A DNA stretch of 64,000 nt from Petasospora fabianii (GCA_022641835.1 CP048715.1:1302001-1366000); one strand, 5' to 3'; counted from the first letter of the stretch, positions 46,144 to 56,882 are shown. Translations and numbers: made by a program. The notes: generated from the letters alone by a model not told the origin.

Positions 46144-48516
46144 TTGCTGCTGTTGCTGTTGCTGCTGCTGCTGTTGCTGCAAGACAATCTCTTGTCTTAA
46201 ACGCTCTTCCTCTTCCTTCTTCAATCTCTCCTGAAGCAGCTGTGCCTCCCTTTCTTCCTTCTTCTTGCGAATAACAGCCTCTTCGGCTTCCTTCTTGAGT
46301 CTAGCAGCTTCGGCCTTCTTAAACTTCTCCTGTTCTTCCTTCAATCTCTTCTCCTCAGCTTCTTTTCTCTTCTGTTCTTCCTTGGCTCTCTTCTTCTCTT
46401 CATTCTCCTTGCGACGCTTCTCTTCCTCTTCCTCCTTCTTACGTTTGGCTTCCCTCTTCAGACGTTCAGCTTCTTCTTTACGACGTCTTCCTTCTTCAGC
46501 CTTTCTGACGTTCTCTTCTCTCAATTCCTTCTCGAGTCTGGCCTGTTCAGCTTCCTTCTCAAGACGTTCTTTTTCCTTTTGCTCCATCAATAACCGTCTC
46601 TTTTCTTTCTTTCTCTCCTTCTCACGCTGCTTCTTTTCTTTGAGACGCTGTTCACGTTCAGCTTGAGCAGCTTCTTCAGCCAAAAGAGCATTTTGAGAAT
46701 CCTGGATCTTCTTGTCCTTGTATGACTTAAGCAAGCTCTGTCTCAACATCTTAGTAGTGCACAATTGGAGCATAGTACGACCTTCATTTAATTGTGCCTC
46801 TTCATCAATGGCATCATCACTGAATTCCTCCTCCTCATCATCCTCATCGATATCATCCTCGTCATCTTCAAGATCATCTTCATCCTCATCCTCATCATCA
46901 TATTCCTCGAGGTCTTCTTGAAGATCAGCTTCCTCGTCATCAATCTCGTCATGCTCCTCACCATCGATGTAATTCTCCTGGGGTTGTCTTAGCTCTTCGC
47001 GCTCATGCTGGAGTTGAATCTGGAGCTCTTGTTGTCTTCTCATGTGTTCTTGGAGCAACTGACGATCATAGTCTCTATTACTTTGTCTGAGAATGGCAGC
47101 CTCTTTGGCGAAATTTGTACTCTGATCCTTTAAGATCTCAACAAGCTCCTCATGAAGATCAGCAGCCGTTGGCTCTTCCTTTTCAATACTGTCATCTGAG
47201 TACTCACCTTCACTGTCCTCACCACTACTTGGATAGAAGTCAGAGTCGGCAGCGGAATCATACTCGGCCTCTTCTTCTGGTGTGAAATAATGGAGAACTG
47301 GATCAGCGGGCAGTACAACTTTTGGCTGTGGTGGAATGAGATACACGTCAGAGTCTTCACTTGGCACTGGAGCCAAGGCAAGATAATGATTACTGACATC
47401 ATCTTCCTCGTGATCATCATCTTGATTGTAGTCTGCATTCTCTTCTTCTTCGAGTTGATTAGCATTCTTGAGTAAAAGATCAGGTCTTTGTAATAACTCT
47501 GTCTGTCTCTTGATTCGGCTCTCAGCCAGCTTTTCCATCATTTCAAGGAACTTCTTACCATCGTTCTGTAGCAGGTCTTCGGCAACAGACATGATGCCAT
47601 TCCTTCTCGGATCAGCCGGGGTAGGGTCAACAATCTGTTGTTGTGGTAGTGGTTGCTGTTGTTGTTGTTGTTGCTGTTGTTGTTGCTGCTGTTGCTGCAG
47701 TTGTGTCTGGGAGCCATCATTGGCGGAACCGTCTGTGTGGTTGCAGTGAAGATGGTTGTGAGTTGAGTTTCTTCGACTTGATATCTGAGTGCCGTTATTG
47801 GGTTGTGAAGATGGTGGAAGTTGTGCTGAGTGTTGATTTTGAAGACCATTGTTTGAGTCTGTGAAAAAAGTGTGAAAGATTTCATTGGTAAAAGTTTCAT
47901 CATTTTGGACCCGTTCGTAGTATGATAGATACAGTTTTTCAAGTTCTGCCTCGATGATAATTCTTTTGCGACCGCAGACTGAGCAATTACATGTAATTCT
48001 TTGTTGTTCCTTCATAGCTCTGAAGACTGTATCACGCTCTTCGTCCAATAGTCTTTTCTTTTCAGCAAAGCTTAGACTTTTCCAATAAGCTTTCAACTCC
48101 TCATTGAGTTCCAAATACTCATCTTGAATCTGTGATGTAGTGGCTGGAGCCGGGCTGGGTGAGTGTTTACCAATTTTGGTTTTGATTGACTTCTTGGCCG
48201 TTGACGCTGAGGAGGACATTGGAGGTTCAAGACTCTGAACAATAACGTCACCGTTAGTATCCTGCTTTAGCAGCCTAGAGGTTGGATAATCTTGATCTGG
48301 GTCTTCAATCTCGACACCTGTGACCTGTACCGCCGATGATGTACTCAGCAATGATTGATTCTTCTTAGCCTTAGATTTCTTCTTCTTCTTGTTCTTACTC
48401 TTCTTGGAGCCATCATGGGCGAGAGCGCCGTTCTCATACTCGAAATTGATATCGTGACCATTCACAAGATGGTCCTCATGCATATTCGCCGCCGTGGGAT
48501 TCGCTGATTGTGCCAT
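44779..48516 (-). CDS. NST1: Nst1 stress-response protein
   Basis: 1245 residues. The N-terminus is lysine-rich (KKSKNKKKKKSKAKK). The conserved block follows: LKAYWKSLSFAEKKRLLDEE, RDTVFRAMKEQQRITCNCSV, CGRKRIIIEAELEKLYLSYY (about 150-205). The middle has two polyGln tracts, long acidic runs and a long E/K/R-rich single helix or coiled coil (about 620-790). The C-terminal 380 residues are Ser/Gly/Pro/Asn-rich. This is the Nst1 family, implicated in salt tolerance and P-body formation. The Gln tracts (about 47640-47698 and 46112-46182) are CAG/CAA repeats and may vary in length. Confidence 0.92.
46112..46182 (-). repeat. CAG/CAA polyglutamine tract in NST1
   Basis: Mixed CAA/CAG codons, about 24 Gln in a row; a second tract at about 47640-47698 encodes about 17. 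Confidence 0.85.
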
Positions 48517-49641
48517 AGTGGGGTCAGCTTAGAAGGGTCTTATTTGCATTCAATGGTTTGACGGTTGTAGAGGCAGCGGGAGTGGGGGATCTGTTTTTTT
48601 CCGGGCGGCAATGGACACTGTGGCGTTAGCGACAGGGCGGTTTAAAAGAAATGTAATGTATGAGATACAACAAGCGATTACTGTTCACCAAAAAGCGGGT
48701 AAGCGCGTTATGTGTGGATATATTGTACCTTTAATGTTGTATAAGCTCCATCGCTCTCTCCTCTAAGGACGCCAAATGTGGTGCTTTTCGCTGGCTTTTT
48801 TTCTCCAACGAGTTCGCGAGTTTCTTGGGGAAACGAGATGCGGAGGCTTTCTCAGTTATAGAGGAACATTAGTTAGTTTCTATGGGTGGGGCATTTTGTT
48901 GATTTCTTTACTTAGTCAATGAAATAGAAGATAGTCGATTGTTCACATGCTTAAACTCCTTGGAAATGCAAGCTATAGACTACGGAAACAACTTTACCTT
49001 CTTTGACAAGATATGGTAGAGGCAGCATATTACGTAAGTAACCCAGCCAATCACCGGTTTGCACACGCTCAGATCCTTTTCTCTCGAGAAGTTTAACACT
49101 AGGACAACTCAATGGCTATGATTGATGAGGTTTAATCGAGAAGAGTTTGAGATGATATGTTGTTTGTTTATATAGGCTACTCCTATCCCTAAGCTTTTAG
49201 GGGCTTTGGGGTAGGACCTAGAAGACATACCAGCTGTGGTATGAGATGTTGATGATGGACGTTATGTCAACTGATAGGCATAGAACAGTTCCAACACAAG
49301 GGGACCCAAGAGAATAGACAGAAAGATAATGTCCCACAGGGGTAAGTAGTATGTAGACTGATCCAAAATGTAGCTCATCTTCATATGCCAAATATCTCTC
49401 ACACCTAAAGCCCATGGATAACCCGAGTACCGAACCGCGCTCTACAAAAACTAATCTAAACTACTGGCAAAGGCCCCTTTAGTACACTCGAACGACTCAA
49501 ACCATTGTCATCGCATCGCATTTCACAGCTCTCTCCATACCGAATCTACACACCTTAACATCCCATGACCACAACACCCATATCTGTCTCTCACCCTCGG
49601 GAGATCCACACAGAAGGCTGCGTGCTGCATCCTCGCCAAGT
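48517..49641. other. 1.1-kb divergent promoter of NST1 and VPS38
   Basis: No gene or known RNA is seen. A small frame at 49218-49415 (minus) has no recognisable features. Confidence 0.45.
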
Positions 49642-51015
49642 ATGTCCCTTGTTGATTTGACACAATCATCAACTACAAATACTAACTATCTTCCATCACA
49701 GAGGCGAATTAGACATCTTCGGGGGCTTCATCTTCGAAATATTACACTCGACCATACACCCACTGGTGAAACACGGATCCATGCCAAAGTACGAAGTGAC
49801 ACCAAGGATATGATTGGATTGAACACTCCATTAGATCGACAACGATACCTTCAGGGAATTAACAAATCCAAATTCCTTAATTTCTTTTACGTATTAGAGT
49901 ATATCAAGACCGGTGAAACTTTCTATGTTAGTGAGATTAAAGATCGTTGTCTTGATGCAGATTTCCAGGAGTTTAGACTTGATGAGATCAAATACGGATT
50001 AGAGAAATCGTTTCGTTTGAAAATATGGGCTAGCAAATATGGAAGTCGGGATCAATGGATCTTAATGATGAACTATGTCATTGATATGAAGTATCTGTTG
50101 TATTGGGGGAGTACACTTGAAAGTTTTAACATGGAAACTAAGAACACTGTCATTGTCGAGTTGTCAGATGGAGTATACATCTTACCGATAGGTGTTGATA
50201 TCAATTGGTACAAAAGAATCTGTATTGATGAAAGGGTTAACAAGATACATGTTGAGAGTCTTAGTTTGGATTCCTTAATGAAGTTGAAGAGCTTGAATAT
50301 GGGTGTTGAAGACTTACAACAATCGAAGCGTAAGCTAGAGTTGAGAATACGAGATGAGATACAGAAGACCGTTAAAGTTGACAAGTATCGGATTCATCAA
50401 TTGGAAAGAAGTATTGCAAAGCAGAAGGAGATCAATGCACAAAGGAGAGATAAACTTGAAGAACTTGTGGAACTTAAACGTCAACGACTAAAACTTCTGA
50501 TGAAGAGACGCACTATAAGGGAAACTGAGTATCGAAAGTTTGGTCAAATGAAAGAAGAGTTTGCAGCAATGTATGTCAAGCATGAAAACACATTACAAGA
50601 CCTGGTTATTGAACGTTCTAAAGTGATAAAGACCGTGATTAACATATTCCCCAAGCATGATATTGAAAAATGGCTTGAATGTAAAGAATTTGAGATATTA
50701 CCAACGGATTTATCACTCAAGAACATCACTGATGTTGAAAATGCAAGTGATTCTCAATACATTGAAGAGATTAATGCTGGGTTTGGGTATGTTTGTCATA
50801 TGGTATCTATCTTATCTCGATACTTGGCTGTGCCTTTGAGATATCAGATCCGTCCATTTGGCTCCTCTTCATATATTGTGGATCGTATGTCACAGATTAA
50901 CCAGAGGAAAGTGTTTCCTTTGTTCAACACTTCACATTTCTATAGATTCCAGTATGGTGTTATGTTACTGAGTACGAACATTGGAGACGTCCTTGAAGAA
51001 GCTTATCACTATTGA
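49642..51015 (+). CDS. VPS38: PI3-kinase complex II subunit Vps38 (UVRAG-like)
   Basis: 457 residues. An N-terminal C2-like part (RRIRHLRGLHLRNITLDHTP, LNFFYVLEYIKTGETFYVSE) is followed by a long coiled coil (about 215-310) and the C-terminal BARA2-like region (GFGYVCHMVSILSRYLAVPL, RYQIRPFGSSSYIVDR, KVFPLF, FQYGVMLLSTNI) shared by Vps38/UVRAG and Atg14. Vps38 specifies the Vps34 complex that acts in endosome-to-vacuole and CPY sorting. A complete C-terminal domain and the N-terminal C2 part favour Vps38 over Atg14. Confidence 0.87.
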   Translation: MSLVDLTQSSTTNTNYLPSQRRIRHLRGLHLRNITLDHTPTGETRIHAKVRSDTKDMIGLNTPLDRQRYLQGINKSKFLNFFYVLEYIKTGETFYVSEIKDRCLDADFQEFRLDEIKYGLEKSFRLKIWASKYGSRDQWILMMNYVIDMKYLLYWGSTLESFNMETKNTVIVELSDGVYILPIGVDINWYKRICIDERVNKIHVESLSLDSLMKLKSLNMGVEDLQQSKRKLELRIRDEIQKTVKVDKYRIHQLERSIAKQKEINAQRRDKLEELVELKRQRLKLLMKRRTIRETEYRKFGQMKEEFAAMYVKHENTLQDLVIERSKVIKTVINIFPKHDIEKWLECKEFEILPTDLSLKNITDVENASDSQYIEEINAGFGYVCHMVSILSRYLAVPLRYQIRPFGSSSYIVDRMSQINQRKVFPLFNTSHFYRFQYGVMLLSTNIGDVLEEAYHY

Positions 51016-51536
51016 GACTGGTACTCAGTAGCATACCACTATTGAGACAAGAAGGAAATAATAGTCTTCACTATGAATATGATGTAGACCAAAAGACTGG
51101 AGATATGGTTGATATAACTTAAAGAATAAAGATAATGAGAGTGTATAGATAACACCCAGACATCTCACACAAATGTCCCAATTGGGTAAATTAAATGCAT
51201 AAATGGTACGGGCCACAAAACGCGAAACTTTGATTTGGCGCGTCAAAAGAATCAAACCAGCCATCTTTTCCCTATTCTGCCCCAGCAACTAAGATAGTAG
51301 TTCAGACTCTACTTCACCGATCTTGTATAGGTGGTTAACACATCTGCTTCAAAGACTAACCCATTTGCATAGAGTGCACAACGACTGCATCTTTGCTACT
51401 TTTGTCTTCTACATCTGCTTTACATTCCGCAAACGCATCGAACAGTATAATCATATTCCCTTGTCATTACTGTCTCTGATATCACTTGATCATTGATCAA
51501 ACTACTCTTATATTATACACAACGAAGACACACAAA
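51016..51536. promoter_or_regulatory. SIC1 promoter with Swi5/Ace2-type and E2F/MCB-like sites
   Basis: AACCAGC (51255-51261) fits the Swi5/Ace2 consensus RRCCAGC; these factors drive SIC1 at M/G1 in S. cerevisiae. Nearby ACGCGAAA (about 51220-51227) resembles an SCB/MCB box and TTGGCGCG (about 51235-51242) an E2F-like site. Function is inferred. Confidence 0.5.
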
Positions 51537-52376
51537 ATGCAACCAGTGACGCCTCCGCGTAACTCTGGTGCTTCTCAGAAGCCAAGGTCAATCCTCTTCA
51601 CTCCACCAACACCAATGTTTAAGACGTCATCACCACAGAAAGTGTCTAAACCACAACAACAATTATCCCCAGTGAGATATGCACGTCAGTCTCAATTACA
51701 AACACCGAATCCAACACCACGTCATCGTAAGAAGAACTCATTAGCTACATCTGGTCAATTACTTGATGATGCCTTCACTTTCCATAATACAACAAGAACG
51801 TTATTCCCACCAACTCCGTCTACAGTTGGGTCAGGAAGAACTAAAACTGATGTTTTCAAATCACCGATGAAGTCTAGAGTCGAGGAGAGTCCAAGTATTT
51901 CGGGGGCTAGTGTTATGAGAAGTCCAGAGGTGAACAATATCTCCGTTGCTAAGAGAAGGCTGACTTTTAATGTTGAAAGTGATGAAGATGAAGAAGTTAA
52001 GGATGCTCCAACTACACCTGAGGGGAAAGTTATCTCTAGATCTTTAGCTGAGAAATGGGCCGAAGATATCCCTGAGAGAATGGAAGAGGATACTGATGTT
52101 TTCATTGAGCAGAAGACGATTGTGAATCCATTTGTTACCAATGATGGTGGATCAAAGGAGTTTATCTTGAAGAGACCATCTAAACCATTGGAGTTTGTTG
52201 AATATGTTAACAAGAAGGGCGAAAAAATCGTTAAGAAAGCTGGTACTTTGGAGACGACTAGAAAGAGCCCAACTCCACTTGTGGTTGGTCAAAAGAAGAA
52301 GTTTGAACCAAAGAATTTGTTTGGTGAATTGAAGAAGGCTGATAACTCATTCGAGGTTTTCACTGATGATTCTTAA
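51537..52376 (+). CDS. SIC1: CDK inhibitor Sic1
   Basis: 279 residues from the ATG at 51537 (MQPVTPPRNSG). Many TP/SP sites lie in the N-terminal half (VTPPR, LFTPPTP, LSPV, TPRHR, FPPTPS), the phosphodegron type read by SCF-Cdc4. The block KRRLTFNVESDEDEE, then GKVISRSLAEKWAED, INPF-like VNPFVTND, and the C-terminal inhibitory domain LEFVEYVNKKGEKIVKKAGT with KKKFEPKNLFGE follow the order of S. cerevisiae Sic1. It inhibits Clb-Cdc28 kinases in G1 and at mitotic exit. The frame upstream of the ATG is not conserved. Confidence 0.9.
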   Translation: MQPVTPPRNSGASQKPRSILFTPPTPMFKTSSPQKVSKPQQQLSPVRYARQSQLQTPNPTPRHRKKNSLATSGQLLDDAFTFHNTTRTLFPPTPSTVGSGRTKTDVFKSPMKSRVEESPSISGASVMRSPEVNNISVAKRRLTFNVESDEDEEVKDAPTTPEGKVISRSLAEKWAEDIPERMEEDTDVFIEQKTIVNPFVTNDGGSKEFILKRPSKPLEFVEYVNKKGEKIVKKAGTLETTRKSPTPLVVGQKKKFEPKNLFGELKKADNSFEVFTDDS

Positions 52377-52751
52377 TCTGGTATTTATATAAGACCACTG
52401 CATGATATAATTTATGATGATGATATTGACTGACTCAAGTCCTGACAAACTAGATAGGCCGTAGTCTCAATAGACCCGTAATTAGACCACAATATAATGC
52501 TCAACCATATCAGTCATATCAGTGTATATATATATATATATAAAGAGAGAGAGAGAGAGAGAGAGAGAGGATTAACAGTCCAACTGTATACCCCAGATCA
52601 GAGTCAGTTTAAAGTTATCGCTCGCGATCAGTGCAGCCGAAGCCGCATAAATAAAGTGAAAAAAAAACACCCGAACTCATCTCCCTTCAAGTTTAGCTTA
52701 CAAGTTTAGCTTAATAGTTTAGCTTAATAGTTATCACCAAGTCCTACAACA
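52377..52751. other. Intergenic with TA and GA microsatellite
   Basis: 375 bp. (TA)n at about 52524-52541 runs directly into (GA)n at about 52544-52569. A TAGTTTAGCTTA motif is repeated three times near 52692-52730. No gene. Confidence 0.6.
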
Positions 52752-53210
52752 ATGTCATACGACGACACTGCTGGCACTTCATCTTCCTCTTCGCTTCTTC
52801 CTGAACGTCACTCCACGAGGCAATCCTCTTCAAAGCTCACTGCAGAGGAGCAACTCTTTGGTCGTCCTTTCGCTTATTATAAGGATAAGAAAGAAGGTAT
52901 GTCATTAAGACTTTGGGGTGCAGGTATCGTTGCAGTTATAATTTGTGCTTGTGATTTCCTTCTTGCTACCAATATTGTCATTTATATGCGTACAATGAAT
53001 CCTGACTCAAAGGAAGATGTTGCTTCTCATACTGCACTTATCATCTTACATGTGGCATTGATTTGGGTAACTTATAAGGCATATGCTTGGTATGTTGAAG
53101 CTTATGGTATTAAGAAACAAGTTCAAAAGACTGAAATGTATCAAAGAGTTGCTAATGAAGTTTATGAATTGGAGAGTATGTTGAGACCTGCTCGTGAAAG
53201 AAATGATTAG
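52752..53210 (+). CDS. Small two-pass membrane protein, uncharacterised
   Basis: 152 residues. A Ser-rich cytosolic N-terminus is followed by a first membrane segment at about 53-78 (WGAGIVAVIICACDFLLATN) and a second at about 92-112 (ALIILHVALIWVTYKAYAWY). The C-terminal tail (about 113-152) is charged and helical (KKQVQKTEMYQRVANEVYEL). I do not recognise the family. The following 3' flank has a CCTGATTAA repeat. Confidence 0.75.
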   Translation: MSYDDTAGTSSSSSLLPERHSTRQSSSKLTAEEQLFGRPFAYYKDKKEGMSLRLWGAGIVAVIICACDFLLATNIVIYMRTMNPDSKEDVASHTALIILHVALIWVTYKAYAWYVEAYGIKKQVQKTEMYQRVANEVYELESMLRPARERND

Positions 53211-53399
53211 CCTGATTAACCTGATTAACTTGATTAAACTCTCTGAGGTTCCATATATATAGTCCACTAATAACATTTCAATATTTATTTTAATGACTTC
53301 CTCTGTAGCTTTAGTATCGTTAATGTTTATTCAGTATTATATATATATAAGTCTAATTCTTCCAATCTACCAAACGGTAAAGAATTAAATTTCAGAAAT

Positions 53400-53481
53400 G
53401 GATCTTTGGCCGAGCGGTTTAAGGCGCTCGACTCAAGATCGAGTATCGTAAGATGCATGAGTTCGAATCTCATAGGATCCA
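53400..53481 (+). tRNA. tRNA-Leu (anticodon CAA), no intron
   Basis: All arms fold: acceptor GGATCTT/AGGATCC, D arm ggccgagcggtttaaggc with A box, anticodon stem CTCGA/TCGAG with loop CTCAAGA (CAA), a long variable arm, and T arm ATGAG/CTCAT with loop TTCGAAT (B box GTTCGAATC). A T-run Pol III terminator starts at about 53485. The S. cerevisiae tRNA-Leu(CAA) has an intron; this one has none. It lies just downstream of RGD2's 3' end. Confidence 0.97.
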
Positions 53482-53595
53482 TTATTTTTTTTACTCTATT
53501 TCTCTTTTACTCTCTCTAAAGCTTCTTTTTTTTTAAATAGATGTTTGTAAATTACTACGTATAAGATTAGGAGACCATGTATTATCATATATTGC

Positions 53596-55860
53596 TCACT
53601 CCTTAACCTCCGGCAATGATTTCTCCTGCTCATGTTCATGTTCATCCTCACCATCACCCTCCTCAACATCACCTAAATGAGCCTTCTTCTCTCCCTTTTC
53701 AACAGCTTGTTTCAATCTAGTTTGTAAAGTTGAATCTTGTCTCTTCACCGAGTTGTTTCCAAACTTATGTGATCCATTTGCATTATTAACACTTCCTGCT
53801 CTTTTAACATTCTTAAAGATTTCAGTCTTATGACCAAGTAAATCATGTAAGAATCTAAAAGTGTGTTTATCACTTAACGTCAAGTTTGTATGAATCTTTG
53901 GTCTCAAGACACAATGAGAGAATTCCTGTGCAATACCATCTTGGAAAGATTGTGCTAAGGAGGATCCATTATCTCTGTTTTCATCAAGGATTGTGATAAG
54001 TCTTTGGAAATGAGTACAAATGGCATTCAATGTAGCAATATTTGGTCTATCAAGATCCTTTAGAATGTTTGTGATTCCCTTAATACGATCCTCGGTTTGT
54101 TCCTTAGTCCCATAGTTGCTATAGATTGTTTTGATCAATTCATAAACGGATGATGGAACAAGAGAATCTGGAAGTTCTAAGAGGTAAAGTTTCAATACTG
54201 ATGTTATCACTTCTGGTGGGAATTTGGACCAAAATTCAGGTGTAAGTCCATTAATACCAACTTGTTCAATCTGAGAACGTAATGCATGTGTAGATTGGAG
54301 ACGAACAGATATCAACCAAGACTTTGTTCGAACTTCATCACTAGCAAGATCTGGATATATGCTATCCATATATGAAAGAATAGATGATACAATTACCGGA
54401 ACAGTCTTGTTATCACGTTTACAACGTGATTCTAAACCAACACCAAAGATTTGATCACGGAAAGAGTCATAATAGTTATCATACAGTACAACATTTGGAC
54501 TGAATGGACCTGTACGATAGTTTTGCAAAAGGAAGAGTAAGTCCTTATCTGGCGAAATAGTTTCTTCATAAACCAAGATCTTATCGATGGTAGCCTTAAT
54601 AGAAGTGATGTTATTTGAGATTGAAGCTGCAAAGTCTAAGATAACTTTCTTCAAAGCACGCATTCTGTCAAGTTCACATTTCTCCATGAATGATAGATGA
54701 TCAACGATTAACTCTTCTAAATCACATCTGATCTTATCAAGTCTCTTAACTTCGTTTTGATACATTGAATCCAATGCTTTCAATTGCTTATCAACTTTCT
54801 TTAAAGTTGGTTTTTCCCATGAAGATTTAAGATCATCAAGATAACCACTAACTTTACCATCATTAGAGTTATAGTCACCTTCAACTAATGATCCATCCAT
54901 ATCCTTTCTCAATGGGATATTTGCAGCATGATAAGCTAATTCTTTCCATTGATAATCAAATGAACCAGAATTAACAAAAGAACCACCTGTTGCTGCACCC
55001 ATTGTACTCAATTTCCTCAAATAACCGTTTATAATCAAGTCTTGACCAAACGTTTCACATTGATCCAAGTCAGCAACTTTAAGTTTCTTTTGTAACCAAG
55101 ATCCAATTTGAGAACCAGTACAACAATGATCATATGTTCCAAGGATTGCTAATTTGATTTGTCTTTGTGGAATCTCTGTAAGCATTCTCTGTAGAAGTTC
55201 TTGTAGTTTAGATTTGGTAAAGTTGAACCCACCAAGAGTCACTAATGTTTCTTGATCTGGATCTTTATCATCATCTTCAATTGACATCTCTTTTAGAAGT
55301 TCTTCTTCACTCAGACCTTGTTTCATCGACTCCAAAGTACGACACTTGTTGAAGTACTTCTTTTGTACTTTTTCAACGTATTTCAACTTGTTCTTATAAA
55401 CTTCAAAGCTTGAAGTTAACACTTCCTCCGAGTATTCAACTCTCTGTCTATGTTCTTCTGACCATTTGGAGAAAGGATCCACCACCATTGTCTTGATATT
55501 ATGACCAATATTAAGATGAGTTTCACCTTCGACACTCATCTCATGAGAAATACCTTTAAATGAGTTCTTAAGAGATGCACCTTCATCCTTGTCAAACCCT
55601 GATTTGGAAGGTGGATGATTTGTTGGGAGAAGAGCTAAACGATGACCATAATCAAGTTCACTTTGCATTCTATCAGTGAATAAAGATATAAACTCTTCAT
55701 TTTCTGTACATCCTTGATGAAGTTTAGAGAATAGAACTTCGAGTCCTGTATGATGGGTTAGTACTGCATAACGAAGAGACGTAAAGATGATGAGAGAGGG
55801 AGAATAAGACGCACCTGTTTGGTAATCGGGAGTCCAGAAACTATCAGCAAATGAGGGCAT
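53596..55860 (-). CDS. RGD2: Rho GTPase-activating protein Rgd2 (F-BAR, DEP, RhoGAP; one intron)
   Basis: Exons 55860-55815 and 55745-53596 join to 731 residues starting MPSFADSFWTPDYQTGLEVL. F-BAR region (about 10-400) with an inserted DEP domain (about 200-290, LGTYDHCCTGSQIGSWLQKK), then RhoGAP (about 440-640): FGVGLESRCKRDNKTVPVIV (VPxI), PEVITSVLKLYLLELPDSLV and the Asn-rich RPNIATLNAICTHFQRL. Rgd2 acts on Cdc42/Rho5. The 69-nt intron has no stop and keeps frame, so the unspliced mRNA would insert 23 residues. An extension to 55986 begins with TTG and is not used. The C-terminal tail is acidic. Confidence 0.9.
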   Translation of the reverse strand: MPSFADSFWTPDYQTGASYSPSLIIFTSLRYAVLTHHTGLEVLFSKLHQGCTENEEFISLFTDRMQSELDYGHRLALLPTNHPPSKSGFDKDEGASLKNSFKGISHEMSVEGETHLNIGHNIKTMVVDPFSKWSEEHRQRVEYSEEVLTSSFEVYKNKLKYVEKVQKKYFNKCRTLESMKQGLSEEELLKEMSIEDDDKDPDQETLVTLGGFNFTKSKLQELLQRMLTEIPQRQIKLAILGTYDHCCTGSQIGSWLQKKLKVADLDQCETFGQDLIINGYLRKLSTMGAATGGSFVNSGSFDYQWKELAYHAANIPLRKDMDGSLVEGDYNSNDGKVSGYLDDLKSSWEKPTLKKVDKQLKALDSMYQNEVKRLDKIRCDLEELIVDHLSFMEKCELDRMRALKKVILDFAASISNNITSIKATIDKILVYEETISPDKDLLFLLQNYRTGPFSPNVVLYDNYYDSFRDQIFGVGLESRCKRDNKTVPVIVSSILSYMDSIYPDLASDEVRTKSWLISVRLQSTHALRSQIEQVGINGLTPEFWSKFPPEVITSVLKLYLLELPDSLVPSSVYELIKTIYSNYGTKEQTEDRIKGITNILKDLDRPNIATLNAICTHFQRLITILDENRDNGSSLAQSFQDGIAQEFSHCVLRPKIHTNLTLSDKHTFRFLHDLLGHKTEIFKNVKRAGSVNNANGSHKFGNNSVKRQDSTLQTRLKQAVEKGEKKAHLGDVEEGDGEDEHEHEQEKSLPEVKE
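55746..55814 (-). other. RGD2 intron (69 nt), GTGCGT donor
   Basis: GTGCGT donor, TACTAAC branch point, TACAG acceptor. Splicing restores TPDYQTGLEVLFSKL, which matches the S. cerevisiae order; length is divisible by three and free of stops. Confidence 0.85.
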
Positions 55861-56119
55861 AATAGTCAGTCTTGTGATTGATAACTCAATAGAATAAGAC
55901 GTAATAGAGGTAAAGGTAGAGAAGTAGAGAAGAGTTAAGACGCGTTCATAATGTCTCAATGCGGAACGCGAAATTGTTCGGGGCACTTCTCTACTTCTAC
56001 TATCACTATACTAAGAGTTAAGCATAAGCTAAGCATAACCATACGCATAAGCATAAGCTATAAGCTAAGCATAAGCTAAGCTAAGCATACGCTATAAGCT
56101 AGGAGGTAAGAGACAAGAT
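55861..56119. repeat. AAGCATAAGCTA tandem repeat in a divergent promoter
   Basis: From about 56015 to 56102, imperfect copies of AGCATAAGCTA and AGCTAAGCATA lie just before the Rdx-family ATG. An ACGCGAAA box lies at about 55965-55972. Related AAGC/GCTT repeats occur at 13336-13388, 15297-15320 and 16988-17140. Confidence 0.65.
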
Positions 56120-56524
56120 ATGCCCTATCCACGTGTTACTATTAAGTTTTGTACTCGATGCAAATGGAATCTTAGGGCTTCATGGTATTTACAAGAGTTG
56201 CTACAGACATTTGGTGAACAACTTGGAGAAGTTGCTTTAGTACCATTTGAAAGTGGAGTGTTTAGAGTTGAGACTCAAAGGGATGATACATCAGATGAAG
56301 TGATAGTATGGGATAGGGTAAAAGATGGTGGATTCCCTGATTCAAAGATACTTAAGCAAAGAGTTAGAGATACATTGTTCCCACAGGATAAACTGGGTCA
56401 TGTTGATAAGGCTAATAAGAATGAAGGTAGACTTGTGGTGGAGACAAACAAAGAGACAGAGACAGAGACAGAGACAGACTGTGTTGAGTGTAATGAAGAG
56501 TCATGCTTAAAGAGTAATGATTAA
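56120..56524 (+). CDS. Rdx/selenoprotein W-like thioredoxin-fold protein
   Basis: 134 residues. The N-terminal VTIKFCTRCKWNLRASWYLQ carries the redox-type CxxC (C11-x-x-C14). The domain ends with GGFPDSKILKQRVRDTLFPQ, the usual Rdx/SelW/SelT signature. The C-terminus has an acidic tail with a TETETETE run coded by GAGACA repeats (about 56455-56475) and several Cys (DCVECNEESC). Members are small redox proteins of unsettled function; no selenocysteine is expected in yeast. Confidence 0.85.
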   Translation: MPYPRVTIKFCTRCKWNLRASWYLQELLQTFGEQLGEVALVPFESGVFRVETQRDDTSDEVIVWDRVKDGGFPDSKILKQRVRDTLFPQDKLGHVDKANKNEGRLVVETNKETETETETDCVECNEESCLKSND

Positions 56525-56882
56525 TGTCTTCTATCAATGTATCATACGTTTGCTTAAACGTAAGGTTTATTGGCCGGGAGCCATTAGACCGATCGCTTTA
56601 ATCGGATAAATCGTAAAGTCGTTTAGCAAAAGAAGATACTTCCGTGGAAGTAGAGTAGTTAGGTAAGGCTGAAGATATCATCCAATTGGTAGAATCTCTA
56701 TGTAAATATACCTGTCAAAGAGATCAGACCTTATCGGTGGTGGGCTTATATATACAATCAATATATTATATATCATTTGCAATATATCATATATAAATTT
56801 TATATCAATCTTATATATAAAATATCATATATCAAAATCATATGGATATATATCTATATATCTATATTTATATATCTATAAT

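Noticed and set aside
46052-46234. Plus-strand frames over NST1 that give runs of Cys or Leu.
   Set aside because: They are antisense readings of the polyGln CAG/CAA tract.
55861-55986. An N-terminal extension of RGD2 up to 55986.
   Set aside because: It starts with TTG, and the ATG at 55860 gives the conserved family start.
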